DNA of 17,062 nucleotides, taken from positions 1 to 17,062 of the forward strand of contig CAKSLR010000021.1 of NCBI GenBank assembly GCA_934467435.1. Direction: 5' to 3'. Under the pieces are notes generated by a model. The model did no database searches. It saw only the letters and a program-made list of their open reading frames with translations, and was not told the DNA's origin. The stretch is from an uncultured Eubacteriales bacterium. Lineage in GTDB: Bacteria; Bacillota; Clostridia; Oscillospirales; CAG-272. This document shows, in pieces, positions 8,725-16,194 of this stretch (the stretch's first letter is position 1; each line of letters opens with the position of its first letter). A program made the translations under genes and the position numbers.

Positions 8725-10401
8725 ATGGCTTTTCTGAAAGATATTGAAATCGCCCAGGCGTGTCGGATGCAGCCGATTGCCGAGATTGCCGCACGCGCCG
8801 GCATTGCGGACACATATCTCGAATCGTACGGCAGGTACAAAGCCAAAATTGACCTTGCGTTTCTGCAAAGTGATACCCGCCCGGACGGAAAACTGATTCT
8901 GGTTACCGCCATGACCCCTACCCCGGCGGGAGAAGGCAAAACTACCACCACCATCGGGCTTGCCGACGGGCTGCGCCGCATCGGCAAGCGCGCCGCGCTT
9001 GCCCTGCGGGAGCCGTCGCTCGGACCCGTGTTCGGCGTCAAGGGCGGCGCCGCCGGCGGCGGCTACGCCCAGGTCGTCCCGATGGAGGACATTAACCTGC
9101 ATTTTACCGGGGATTTTCACGCCATAGGCGCAGCAAACAACCTGCTTGCCGCCATGCTTGACAACCATATTCAGCAGGGCAACCCCCTCGGCATTGACCC
9201 CCGCCGCATCACCTGGCGGCGTTGCGTAGATATGAATGACCGCCAACTCCGCTCCATTGTGGATGGGCTCGGCGGCAAAGCCAACGGCACCCCTCGTGAG
9301 GATGGGTTCGACATTACCGTGGCAAGCGAGGTCATGGCGGTGCTCTGCCTCTCCGATTCCCTTCGGGATCTGAAAGAGCGGCTCTCCCGCATGGTGGTTG
9401 CCTACACCTACACCGATGAACCCGTGACCTGCGGCGACCTGAAGGCGGCGGGTGCGATGACCGCCCTTCTGCGGGATGCGCTGAAGCCGAATTTGGTGCA
9501 GACGCTGGAGGGGACTCCCGCTCTGGTACACGGCGGTCCGTTTGCCAACATTGCGCACGGTTGCAACTCGGTCATCGCCACACGCATGGCACAGAAGATT
9601 GGGGAGTATGCCGTCACCGAGGCGGGTTTCGGCGGTGATCTCGGTGCCGAAAAGTTTCTTGACATCAAGTGCCGCATGAGCGGGCTGCGCCCCTCCGCCG
9701 TCGTAGTGGTCGCCACGGTGCGTGCCCTGAAGATGCACGGCGGCAAGGATAAAAAGGATCTTCTGGGAGAGGACATCGACGCACTGCGGCGCGGGATGCC
9801 CAACCTGCTGCGCCATGTTTCCAATATGAAAAACGTCTATGGGCTTCCGACCGTCGTTGCCCTGAACCGGTTCCCGACCGATACCGATGCGGAAATTGCC
9901 TGCGTGGCGGAAGAGTGCCGAAAACTCGGTGTCTGCGCAGTGCTCTCGGATGTATATGCCGAGGGAGGGAGAGGCGGCGAGGCGCTGGCACAGGAAGTGG
10001 TGCGCCTGTGTGAAGAGGAGACACCCGCCTTCCGCTTTGCCTATCCCGATGACGGCAACATTGCCGAAAAGGTAGAGGCACTGGTGCGCCGCGTGTACGG
10101 CGGTGCCGGCGTCGTCTTCCTGCCCGCCGCAGAAAAACAGATGCAAAAACTGACGGAAATGGGCTTTGGCAAGCTACCGGTCTGCATGGCAAAGACCCAG
10201 TACAGTTTCTCGGATAACCCCACGCTGCTCGGGGCGCCGGAGGGCTTTACCGTTACGGTAAGAGCCATGAAAGTTTCCGCCGGGGCAGGCTTTATCGTGG
10301 TCTATACCGGTGACATTCTCACCATGCCGGGGCTGCCGAAAGTACCCGCAGCGGAAGGCATTGACGTGGATGAAGACGGAAAGATCACAGGGCTGTTCTG
10401 A
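8725..10401 (+). CDS. fhs: Formate-tetrahydrofolate ligase (10-formyl-THF synthetase)
   Basis: Fhs uses ATP to attach formate to tetrahydrofolate, giving 10-formyl-THF. The 558-residue length is normal. The P-loop region TPTPAGEGKTTTTIG (64-78) and REPSLGPVFGVKGG with the following AGGGYAQVVPMEDINLHFTGD stretch are diagnostic of the family. It is the last gene of the purine operon, 15 bases after purL with an AAAGGAG site, and is closed by a strong hairpin terminator. Its product is the formyl donor for PurN and AICAR transformylase, so the placement is functionally logical. In acetogens the enzyme also serves the Wood-Ljungdahl route, but nothing here shows that role. Confidence 0.97.
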   Translation: MAFLKDIEIAQACRMQPIAEIAARAGIADTYLESYGRYKAKIDLAFLQSDTRPDGKLILVTAMTPTPAGEGKTTTTIGLADGLRRIGKRAALALREPSLGPVFGVKGGAAGGGYAQVVPMEDINLHFTGDFHAIGAANNLLAAMLDNHIQQGNPLGIDPRRITWRRCVDMNDRQLRSIVDGLGGKANGTPREDGFDITVASEVMAVLCLSDSLRDLKERLSRMVVAYTYTDEPVTCGDLKAAGAMTALLRDALKPNLVQTLEGTPALVHGGPFANIAHGCNSVIATRMAQKIGEYAVTEAGFGGDLGAEKFLDIKCRMSGLRPSAVVVVATVRALKMHGGKDKKDLLGEDIDALRRGMPNLLRHVSNMKNVYGLPTVVALNRFPTDTDAEIACVAEECRKLGVCAVLSDVYAEGGRGGEALAQEVVRLCEEETPAFRFAYPDDGNIAEKVEALVRRVYGGAGVVFLPAAEKQMQKLTEMGFGKLPVCMAKTQYSFSDNPTLLGAPEGFTVTVRAMKVSAGAGFIVVYTGDILTMPGLPKVPAAEGIDVDEDGKITGLF

Positions 10402-10409
10402 AAACAAAA

Positions 10410-10445
10410 AGCACTGCCGCCCGAAAGGGGCGGCAGTGCTTTTTT
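10410..10445. terminator. Bidirectional intrinsic terminator between fhs and the flavodiiron gene
   Basis: A 12-13 base-pair GC-rich stem (AGCACTGCCGCC paired with GGCGGCAGTGCT, small GAAA-containing loop) is followed by six T on the + strand. On the - strand it is followed by TTTTTGTTTTC. It begins nine bases after the fhs stop and ends nine bases before the stop of the opposing gene, so it serves both convergent units. Confidence 0.93.
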
Positions 10446-10454
10446 GGGGGGAAA

Positions 10455-11618
10455 TCAGCCGTTTTCCGCATCGGCAAGTGCCTTTGCCAGGGAAGCAAGG
10501 GCACCTTCACTCTCGGGCGAGAGTGCGGAACGGATGGTCACAACAGGCTCGGCAATCGTCAGATCACGGCAGCCTTCCAGCAGGCGGCGCATTTCTTTTG
10601 CCGCCGTGGGCGCCCAGGAACCGTTTTCGATCAGCGCGACCGTGCGGTTGGTGTACCCCCGCTCGGTCAGATGGGCAAGGAAGGTCTGCATAAAGGGGAA
10701 AATGCCGGCATTATAAGTCGTGGTGGCAAGCACCAGGCGGTCATAGCGGAAGGCATCCTCCACCGCCTCTGCCATATCGCAGCGGGCAAGATCATGCAGG
10801 GCGACCTTCACCCCTGCCTCCTCCAAGCACTGCGTAAGGCGCTTTACCGCCTGTTCGGTATGCCCATACACCGAGGTGTAAGCAATCGTAACGCCACGGC
10901 TCTCGGGACGGTAAGACGCCCAGGTATCATAGAGGTTCAGATAGGGGGAAAGATCCCCCGAAAGGACGGGGCCATGCAGCGGGCAAATGGTGGCAATCTC
11001 CAGCACCGACGCTTTTTTCAGCAGGTTCTTTACCTGCGCACCGTATTTGCCGACAATGCCGAAGTAATACCGGCGCGCCTCGCACGCCCAGTCCTCCTCG
11101 GCATCCAGCGCACCGAACTTGCCGAATGCATCCGCCGAGAAAAAGACACGGTCGTGGGCATCGTAGGTCATCATGACCTCCGGCCAGTGTACCATGGGGG
11201 CTTGTACGAAAGAGAGCGTGTGCGTCCCGAGCGCAAGCGTATCCCCTTCTTTTACCACGCGGCGGCGATCGGCAAAATCACAGCCGAAGAACTGCCGCAT
11301 CATCAGGAAGGCGCGGTCGGTGGCAAGAATAACGGCATCCGGATACCGCTCCATAAACGCAACAATGCCGGCGGAGTGGTCCGGTTCCATGTGCTGCACA
11401 ATGAGATAATCCGGCACGCGCCCGCAAAGAGCATCGCTCAGATTTTTCCCCCACACGTCCACAAAATGGCGATCCACCGTATCCAGTACGGCAATTTTAT
11501 CATCGCGGATCAGATAGGAATTATACGCCATGCCGTTTGGCACGGGGTACTGCCCCTCAAACAAATCGACCGAATGGTCATTGACACCGATGTACAGAAT
11601 ATCCGAAGTCACCCTCAT
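10455..11618 (-). CDS. fprA: Flavodiiron protein (FprA-type A flavoprotein)
   Basis: Flavodiiron proteins reduce oxygen to water or nitric oxide to nitrous oxide in anaerobes. The N-terminal metallo-beta-lactamase-like domain keeps all expected diiron ligands: His76, Glu78, Asp80 and His81 in HMEPDHS, His144 in VHWPE, Asp163 in SADAFG and His215 in CPLHGP. A flavodoxin domain starts near residue 243, with the FMN-binding loop TSVYGHTEQA at 248-257. Its C-terminus lacks any rubredoxin or reductase extension, so it is the minimal class A form (387 residues). The ATG is preceded by GAGGA at seven bases. Whether it prefers O2 or NO cannot be read from sequence. It is divergent from glyA and probably transcribed alone. 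A TACAAT-like -10 lies about 35 bases upstream, but I see no good -35. Confidence 0.93.
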   Translation of the reverse strand: MRVTSDILYIGVNDHSVDLFEGQYPVPNGMAYNSYLIRDDKIAVLDTVDRHFVDVWGKNLSDALCGRVPDYLIVQHMEPDHSAGIVAFMERYPDAVILATDRAFLMMRQFFGCDFADRRRVVKEGDTLALGTHTLSFVQAPMVHWPEVMMTYDAHDRVFFSADAFGKFGALDAEEDWACEARRYYFGIVGKYGAQVKNLLKKASVLEIATICPLHGPVLSGDLSPYLNLYDTWASYRPESRGVTIAYTSVYGHTEQAVKRLTQCLEEAGVKVALHDLARCDMAEAVEDAFRYDRLVLATTTYNAGIFPFMQTFLAHLTERGYTNRTVALIENGSWAPTAAKEMRRLLEGCRDLTIAEPVVTIRSALSPESEGALASLAKALADAENG

Positions 11619-11733
11619 TCTGCTGTCCTCACTTTATGTTTTTTCTTTTATTGTATCGGTTGTTTTTTGCGGAATCCCGACCTCTTTGCAACTTTTTTGT
11701 AATATTTCGGCGTACCTATCGCCGCGCGATGTC

Positions 11734-11762
11734 TTGACATTTTTTCGCAGATATGATACACT
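11734..11762 (+). promoter_or_regulatory. Vegetative promoter for glyA
   Basis: TTGACA at 11734-11739 and TACACT at 11757-11762 are 17 bases apart, a perfect -35 with a four-of-six -10. Transcription would start near 11769, about 25 bases before the glyA ATG, leaving no room for a riboswitch. The rest of the 175-base divergent gap (11619-11793) is AT-rich, and I see no other clear element in it. Confidence 0.75.
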
Positions 11763-11793
11763 GTCCTTAAAAAAACAAAAAGGAGACGACAGA

Positions 11794-13032
11794 ATGGATA
11801 TGTTAAACGAACTCGCAACCTATGACCCCGAGGTGGGGGCGGCTTGCCTTGGCGAACTCCGCCGGCAGCAGGAGAACATGGAACTGATTGCCTCCGAAAA
11901 CATCGTTTCCCGCGCCGTGCTGCTTGCCATGGGTTCGCCCCTGACCAACAAGTATGCCGAGGGCTACCCCGGCAAACGCTATTACGGCGGCTGCGAACAG
12001 GTGGATGTGGTAGAAAACCTGGCGCGCGAACGCGCCATGCGTCTGTTCGGGGCGGAGCACGCCAACGTGCAGCCGCACAGCGGGGCAAATGCCAATCTGG
12101 CAGCGTTTTTCGCATTTCTTGAACCGGGCGACACCGTCATGGGAATGAACCTGGCACACGGTGGGCACCTGTCGCACGGTTCCCCCGTCAACATCTCCGG
12201 CAAATATTTTCATATTGTTCCCTACGGGCTGTCCGACGAAAGTGAAACACTGGATTACGACGCCATTCTGCGCACCGCAAAGGATTGCCGTCCGCGCATG
12301 ATCATTGCAGGGGCAAGCGCTTATCCGCGCAAAATCGACTTTGCCCGCTTCCGCGCCATTGCGGATGAGGTGGGCGCCTATCTGATGGTGGATATGGCGC
12401 ACATTGCGGGGCTGGTAGCAGCGGGGCTGCACGAAAGCCCTGTGCCGTACGCCGATGTGGTGACCACCACCACCCACAAAACACTGCGCGGTCCGCGCGG
12501 AGGCATGATTCTCTGCCCTGAAAAGTACGCAAAACAGATCGACAAAGCCATTTTCCCCGGCACACAGGGCGGTCCGCTCATGCACATCATTGCCGCCAAA
12601 GCCGTAGCACTCGGCGAGGCGTTGACCCCCGCCTTCCGCACCTATCAGGAGGCGATTGTAAAGAACGCCGCCGCCCTGGCAGAGGCACTGCAGAAGGAAG
12701 GATTCCGCCTGGTATCGGGCGGCACGGATAACCACCTGATGCTGCTCGACCTCCGCTCCTTCGGCATCACGGGCAAGGAATACGAAAAGCACCTGGACGA
12801 AGTGCACATCACCGCCAACAAAAACGCCATTCCGAACGACCCGCAAAGCCCCTTTATCACCAGCGGGCTGCGCGTGGGTACGCCCGCCGTCACCTCCCGC
12901 GGTTTCACCGTGGCGGAAATGGCAGATATCGCCCGCCTGATGCGCGAAGTGGCAACCGGCGATCCCGCCGTCTGTGCGCGGGTGAAAGAAGAAGTGCTCG
13001 CCATCTGCCACCGCCACCCCATTTACGAATAA
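11794..13032 (+). CDS. glyA: Serine hydroxymethyltransferase
   Basis: GlyA is the PLP enzyme that interconverts serine plus THF with glycine plus 5,10-methylene-THF. The 412-residue length is typical. Family motifs include ENMELIASEN (27-36), KYAEGYPGKRYYGGCE (53-68), the QPHSGANAN stretch (93-101) and VDMAHIAGL (199-207). The PLP-binding Lys229 lies in TTTTHKTLRGPRGG. ATG at 11794 was chosen because it lies eight bases after AGGAG; a second in-frame ATG at 11800 is possible but more distant. It has its own promoter and terminator, so it is a single-gene unit. It could feed glycine to PurD and one-carbon units to the neighbouring purine operon. Confidence 0.97.
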   Translation: MDMLNELATYDPEVGAACLGELRRQQENMELIASENIVSRAVLLAMGSPLTNKYAEGYPGKRYYGGCEQVDVVENLARERAMRLFGAEHANVQPHSGANANLAAFFAFLEPGDTVMGMNLAHGGHLSHGSPVNISGKYFHIVPYGLSDESETLDYDAILRTAKDCRPRMIIAGASAYPRKIDFARFRAIADEVGAYLMVDMAHIAGLVAAGLHESPVPYADVVTTTTHKTLRGPRGGMILCPEKYAKQIDKAIFPGTQGGPLMHIIAAKAVALGEALTPAFRTYQEAIVKNAAALAEALQKEGFRLVSGGTDNHLMLLDLRSFGITGKEYEKHLDEVHITANKNAIPNDPQSPFITSGLRVGTPAVTSRGFTVAEMADIARLMREVATGDPAVCARVKEEVLAICHRHPIYE

Positions 13033-13066
13033 AAAAGTTCCCCTGCCGTGGCAGGGGAACTTTTTT
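13031..13066. terminator. Bidirectional intrinsic terminator between glyA and the ABC importer
   Basis: The stem GTTCCCCTGCC (13037-13047) pairs with GGCAGGGGAAC (13050-13060); the two innermost pairs must open to form the CGTG loop. It is flanked by A6 on the left and T6 on the right, so it works in both directions. On the + strand it overlaps the glyA stop, and on the - strand it overlaps the TAA of the ATPase gene. Confidence 0.92.
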
Positions 13067-13895
13067 ATGAGAGCAGCGCCCGGTCGGAGAGAAACGATTC
13101 CCCCGTTGCGCGACTGAATGCCGAAAGCAGGTCTTCCACCGTCAGGCGCTTTTTTTCCTCTCCCGACACATCCAGCACCACGCGCCCATCCTTCAGCATA
13201 ATCAGGCGGTTGCCGTGGGCAATGGCATCGTGCATATTGTGCGTAATCATCAGTGTGGTCAGTTGTTCCTCCGCCACAATCTGGTCGGTAATGGCAAGCA
13301 CCTTTTCCGCCGTTTTTGGGTCGAGGGCGGCGGTGTGTTCATCGAGCAGCAGCAGTTTCGGTCGCACGAGCGTTGCCATCAGCAGGGTAATTGCCTGCCG
13401 CTGCCCACCCGAGAGCAGCCCGACCTTGGTGTGCATCCGTTCCTCTAACCCCAGTCCGAGGCGCGCCAGCGTTTTGCGGTAAAGTTCCTTTTCCCCGCGG
13501 GAAATCTCCCACCGCAACCCGTGGCGTTTATCCCGCCGGTAGGCAAGCGCCAGGTTCTCGCAGATCTCCATATGCGGGGCGGTACCCATCATCGGGTCCT
13601 GAAACACCCGTCCGAAGTGGCGGGCGCGGCGATATTCGGGCTGGCGGGTGATATCTTCGCCCGCCAGGGTAATCTTTCCTTCATCCGGCTGAAATACGCC
13701 GGTGATGATATTGGTCAGCGTGCTTTTGCCCGCCCCGTTTCCGCCGATAACGGTGACAAAATCCCCCTTCTCCAGGCGAAGCGAAAGGCGGTCGAGCGCC
13801 CGCTTTTCGTTGACCGTACCGGCGTGAAAGGTCAGACTGACGTCCGCAATCTCCAAAAGCGACGTCCCGCTCCGATCAATCGTTTGTGGTTGCAT
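13065..13895 (-). CDS. ABC importer ATPase subunit (TrpZ-like)
   Basis: This is the nucleotide-binding subunit that powers the importer encoded with it, on the inner face of the membrane. It has 276 residues and all motifs: Walker A GGNGAGKST (51-59), Q-loop Gln99 in RVFQD, signature LSGGQ (161-165), Walker B LLLLDE ending at Glu186, D-loop ALD and the switch His219 in MITHN. The frame is open upstream, but ATG at 13895 is behind AAGGAG and starts the family's domain properly. It overlaps the permease gene by 20 bases (13876-13895), implying coupled translation. The family resemblance, with ITRQPEYRRAR and FQDPMMGTAPHM, is to the ATPase partner of COG2984-type binding proteins, predicted aromatic amino-acid importers. 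Confidence 0.94.
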   Translation of the reverse strand: MQPQTIDRSGTSLLEIADVSLTFHAGTVNEKRALDRLSLRLEKGDFVTVIGGNGAGKSTLTNIITGVFQPDEGKITLAGEDITRQPEYRRARHFGRVFQDPMMGTAPHMEICENLALAYRRDKRHGLRWEISRGEKELYRKTLARLGLGLEERMHTKVGLLSGGQRQAITLLMATLVRPKLLLLDEHTAALDPKTAEKVLAITDQIVAEEQLTTLMITHNMHDAIAHGNRLIMLKDGRVVLDVSGEEKKRLTVEDLLSAFSRATGESFLSDRALLS

Positions 13896-14820
13896 GGCTC
13901 TCTCCTTTCTTTTGTATCCGTTTTTTCGGCAGGTGGGCAAACAGGGTGGGCACCCCGAGGGCACAGACGACCACCGCCGCCGTCAGCAATTTGAGATCGA
14001 CCGACGGCATGCCCGAGAAAATGACAAGCGACACCACCACCCGGTAGAGCACCGCGCCGAACACAATGCCGCACAAGCGGAAAAGAAACCCCTTTGCCCG
14101 ACGGAAGAGCGTTTCCCCGATGATGATGGAAGCAAGCCCGATGACGATGGAGCCAACGCCCATATTGATATCCACCGCCGTCTGATACTGGCAGAGCAGC
14201 GCGCCCGAGAGCGCGATCAGTGCATTGGAAAGCGCCAGACCGATGATTTTCGTCCGATCGGTATGGATGCCCTGGGCCCGGCACATTTTTTCGTTATCCC
14301 CCGTTGCGCGGATGGCGCAGCCGAGTTCGGTGCCGAAAAACCAGTACAGCAGGAAGATCACGCCCGCCGCAATCAGAACGCCGAGCAGAATGGCGGTGTT
14401 CCGCCGCCCGAGTCCCAGCACCCCGTTTAACTGCGCATACAGGGTGCCCGAACGGTAGGCTTGCAGGGAGAGGTTCGCCGTCCCTTCTACGCCGCTTGCG
14501 GCGCTCATGATATGAATGTTGACCGAATACAGGGAGGTCATGGTCAGAATGCCGGCCAGGATCGGCGGAATTTTCAGTTTGGTGTGCAGCAGTCCCGTAA
14601 CGGTGCCGACCAGCGCCCCCGCACCGCAGGCGGCAAGCAGGGCGACCACCGACGGTACCCCCGCCCACAGGCAGACCGCGCAGACCGATGCCCCGCAGGT
14701 AAAGCAGCCCTCGCACGAAAGGTCGGCAAAATCCAGCAGCCGATAAGAGATAAAGACCCCGAGCGCCAGCACCGCCCAGATCAGCCCCTGCGAAACACCC
14801 GTGAGTAAAGATTCGAGCAT
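13876..14820 (-). CDS. ABC importer permease (TrpY-like, BPD_transp_2 family)
   Basis: This 314-residue integral membrane protein has about eight hydrophobic stretches, roughly at residues 8-26, 44-66, 88-106, 142-162, 192-210, 222-238, 248-268 and 278-296. The cytoplasmic coupling loop GTELGCAIRATGDN followed by GIHTDRTKIIGLALSNAL (163-201) is typical of the branched-chain/ribose-type permease family. Only one permease gene is present, so the channel should be a homodimer, as usual for this transporter group. ATG at 14820 follows GGAGGGGG, which overlaps the end of the binding-protein gene 13 bases upstream. The longer upstream frame is a shadow of that gene. Confidence 0.93.
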   Translation of the reverse strand: MLESLLTGVSQGLIWAVLALGVFISYRLLDFADLSCEGCFTCGASVCAVCLWAGVPSVVALLAACGAGALVGTVTGLLHTKLKIPPILAGILTMTSLYSVNIHIMSAASGVEGTANLSLQAYRSGTLYAQLNGVLGLGRRNTAILLGVLIAAGVIFLLYWFFGTELGCAIRATGDNEKMCRAQGIHTDRTKIIGLALSNALIALSGALLCQYQTAVDINMGVGSIVIGLASIIIGETLFRRAKGFLFRLCGIVFGAVLYRVVVSLVIFSGMPSVDLKLLTAAVVVCALGVPTLFAHLPKKRIQKKGESHATTND

Positions 14821-14833
14821 ATGACCCCCTCCG

Positions 14834-15871
14834 TTAATTGCCGAGATTGACTGCGTGAATGGTGGCGGAACCGTTTGCCAGGGTATTATCGGTCGGCACG
14901 TAAACGGCATCGACCCCGGCATTGCGCAGGGTGACAAACGCCGCCTCAAGATCGTTGATATCGCTGATTCCGCGTTCGACATACGTGTAGCCGAGTTTCT
15001 CACATACCGCTTTGGCAAGCCCGACCTGATAGACCGAGTTCGGCTCGCCCGCAGTGTAGAGGAACCCGATCTTCACATCCGACTTCCCGACCAGTTCCCC
15101 GATCAGGGAAATCTGCTGTTCCACCGGGTTGATGTCCGAAACGCCCGTTACATTATGTCCCGGCGCATCCATGCTCTCCACAAGCCCTTCTCCGACCGGG
15201 TCGGTCACCGCACAGAACACCACGGGAATGGTGTCGGTCAGCCCTGCCGCCGCCTGGGAAGAGGAGGTGGCGATGGTATAGATCAGATCGACGTTTTGAT
15301 GGACGAAATTTTCGGCAATGGTGATATTGTTGGATTGCTCATTGCTTGCGTTTTTATCCAGCACCGCCACGGTTTTGCCCGCCGCCGCCATGCGCACGGA
15401 AAGTTGATCCTGGAAGCCGCGGTTGGCACTGTCCAGCGCATTGTGCTGCACCAGTTGCAGAATGCCGACGGTGAAATCGCCGTTCCCGGTCACCAGGGCG
15501 GATTCCACCCGCTTGACGGTTTCTTGATTTCCCGTCCCCGTTGCCTTTTCCCACACCGAAACGGGGATAGAGAAGCCGATCTCATTTGCAATTTTCGGGT
15601 TCACGGTCAGAGAGGGGTTCGGGTCGGTCGCAACCGGCATGGTGGCAGGGCTTTTCCCCTCCAGCAGAATATCGGCAGCCATATCGCCCGCCTTGACCCC
15701 GAGGCTGTAGTAATTCACGCCGTAGGTGGCAATGCCGCAGGCTTCGTTCATATTGGTCTCGCCACACACCACCGGCAGTTTTTTCACTGCCCCGGCACAA
15801 GAGGAAAGCAGCAGGGCGGAAAGGAGGCAGATGGCTGCCACACCGAGGGAAATCCATTTTTTTGCGTTCAT
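14834..15871 (-). CDS. ABC importer substrate-binding lipoprotein, circularly permuted (TrpX-like)
   Basis: This 345-residue lipoprotein should capture the ligand outside the membrane for the permease and ATPase downstream. Residues 1-25 are a lipoprotein signal: a Lys pair, a hydrophobic core, and lipobox L22-S-S-C25. The rest matches the COG2984 (ABC_sub_bind) family, but in rearranged order. Residues 30-110 (LPVVCGE, GIATYGVNYYSLG, AADILLEGKSPATMPV, IANEIGFSIP) correspond to the usual C-terminal third. Residues 132-345 (FTVGILQLVQHNALD, GLTDTIPVVFCAVTDP, GVSDINPVEQQ, FLYTAGEPNS, VYVPTDNT) correspond to the usual N-terminal two thirds. A linker at 111-131 joins them. The frame is uninterrupted. 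ATG at 15871 lies nine bases after AAAGGAG. Ligand specificity (aromatic amino acid) is inference from family and leader. Confidence 0.9.
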   Translation of the reverse strand: MNAKKWISLGVAAICLLSALLLSSCAGAVKKLPVVCGETNMNEACGIATYGVNYYSLGVKAGDMAADILLEGKSPATMPVATDPNPSLTVNPKIANEIGFSIPVSVWEKATGTGNQETVKRVESALVTGNGDFTVGILQLVQHNALDSANRGFQDQLSVRMAAAGKTVAVLDKNASNEQSNNITIAENFVHQNVDLIYTIATSSSQAAAGLTDTIPVVFCAVTDPVGEGLVESMDAPGHNVTGVSDINPVEQQISLIGELVGKSDVKIGFLYTAGEPNSVYQVGLAKAVCEKLGYTYVERGISDINDLEAAFVTLRNAGVDAVYVPTDNTLANGSATIHAVNLGN

Positions 15872-15898
15872 GATACATAACTCCTTTTGTTTTATCAT

Positions 15899-15930
15899 TT
15901 TATATTTCATCGTTTTTAAACGTTGCAACG
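15899..15930 (-). promoter_or_regulatory. Possible internal promoter with a palindrome over the -35
   Basis: Reading the - strand, TTGCAA (15928-15923) and TATAAA (15904-15899) are 18 bases apart, an acceptable vegetative promoter placed just after the upstream terminator and before the lipoprotein ATG. The -35 lies inside the perfect 10-base palindrome CGTTGCAACG (15921-15930), which could be an operator. If real, the importer has its own promoter in addition to any read-through from the T-box leader. Confidence 0.45.
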
Positions 15931-15935
15931 AATGG

Positions 15936-15972
15936 AAAAGAGGGCTGCACCGAAACGGTGCAGCCCTCTTTT
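15936..15972 (-). terminator. Intrinsic terminator or attenuator ahead of the ABC importer
   Basis: On the - strand, AAAAGAGGGCTGCACCG pairs with CGGTGCAGCCCTCTTTT around a TTT loop, a stem of up to 17 pairs ending in four U. It lies 13 bases after the stop of the 52-codon ORF and 64 bases before the lipoprotein start. It is the only barrier between the T-box transcript and the importer genes. Its 5' arm CTGCACCG (15963-15956) has a perfect complement, CGGTGCAG, at 16097-16090 inside the upstream ORF, so a competing antiterminator pairing is possible. The + strand copy is also T-rich, but no + strand gene ends here. Confidence 0.85.
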
Positions 15973-15985
15973 TAGAAACCGGAAC

Positions 15986-16144
15986 TTATGCGTTCCGTTC
16001 CTCGGGTGCCCATTTCGCCGGTGGTTGTTTTGCAAAAAAGCCGTAATAAAACGCCACAAAAAAGGCAAAAAAGGCATAGGAGAAAAGACCTGCACCGCCG
16101 GCGCAGATCGAACGGGTCGCACGCATTGCACACAAATGCTTCAT
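15986..16144 (-). CDS. 52-residue Phe-rich hydrophobic peptide under T-box control
   Basis: I do not recognise a family. The ORF begins at ATG 16144, six bases after a strong GGGAGGAG site, and starts just downstream of the T-box terminator. Residues 1-14 are basic and Cys-containing (MKHLCAMRATRSIC). Residues 17-38 form one hydrophobic segment holding eight Phe (21, 25, 26, 28, 29, 32, 36, 37) and three Tyr (23, 33, 34). Residues 39-52 are polar and end in EERNA. It may be a single-pass membrane protein or a leader peptide of the attenuation type. A small hairpin (CGGAAC/GTTCCG) spans the stop codon, and a strong terminator follows 13 bases later. Translation has not been shown, but ribosome site, start and frame are all good. 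Confidence 0.7.
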   Translation of the reverse strand: MKHLCAMRATRSICAGGAGLFSYAFFAFFVAFYYGFFAKQPPAKWAPEERNA

Positions 16145-16160
16145 CCCATTCTCCTCCCGA

Positions 16161-16194
16161 AAAACAAAAAGCCCCTGTATCTTCCGATACAGAG
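16161..16194 (-). terminator. T-box-regulated terminator
   Basis: On the - strand CTCTGTATC pairs with GATACAGGG around a GGAA loop and is followed by a TTTTTGTTTTT tract. Its 5' arm CTCUG (16194-16190) is the same stretch that pairs with CAGAG in the antiterminator, so the two folds exclude each other. The Shine-Dalgarno of the 52-codon ORF begins right after the T tract. Confidence 0.92.

Noticed and set aside
11619..11793. A glycine or THF riboswitch upstream of glyA
   Set aside because: The predicted transcript start leaves about 25 bases before the ATG, and no riboswitch-like core was seen in the AT-rich spacer.
14834..15871. Frameshift, truncation or pseudogene as the reason for the odd lipoprotein order
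   Set aside because: One uninterrupted frame holds all family segments once each, with no loss of conserved motifs and normal spacing to the permease gene. Only the order is changed. Misassembly is not excluded and is listed as a check.
15872..15928. Upstream ATG extension of the lipoprotein gene
   Set aside because: It would put 19 residues before a perfect lipoprotein signal and would cover the ribosome site and the -10 region; ATG 15871 fits both signals.
16141..16149. A two-codon ATG-GGA-TGA unit overlapping the start of the 52-codon ORF
   Set aside because: The ATG is only one base from the Shine-Dalgarno, too close for initiation; it is probably chance.
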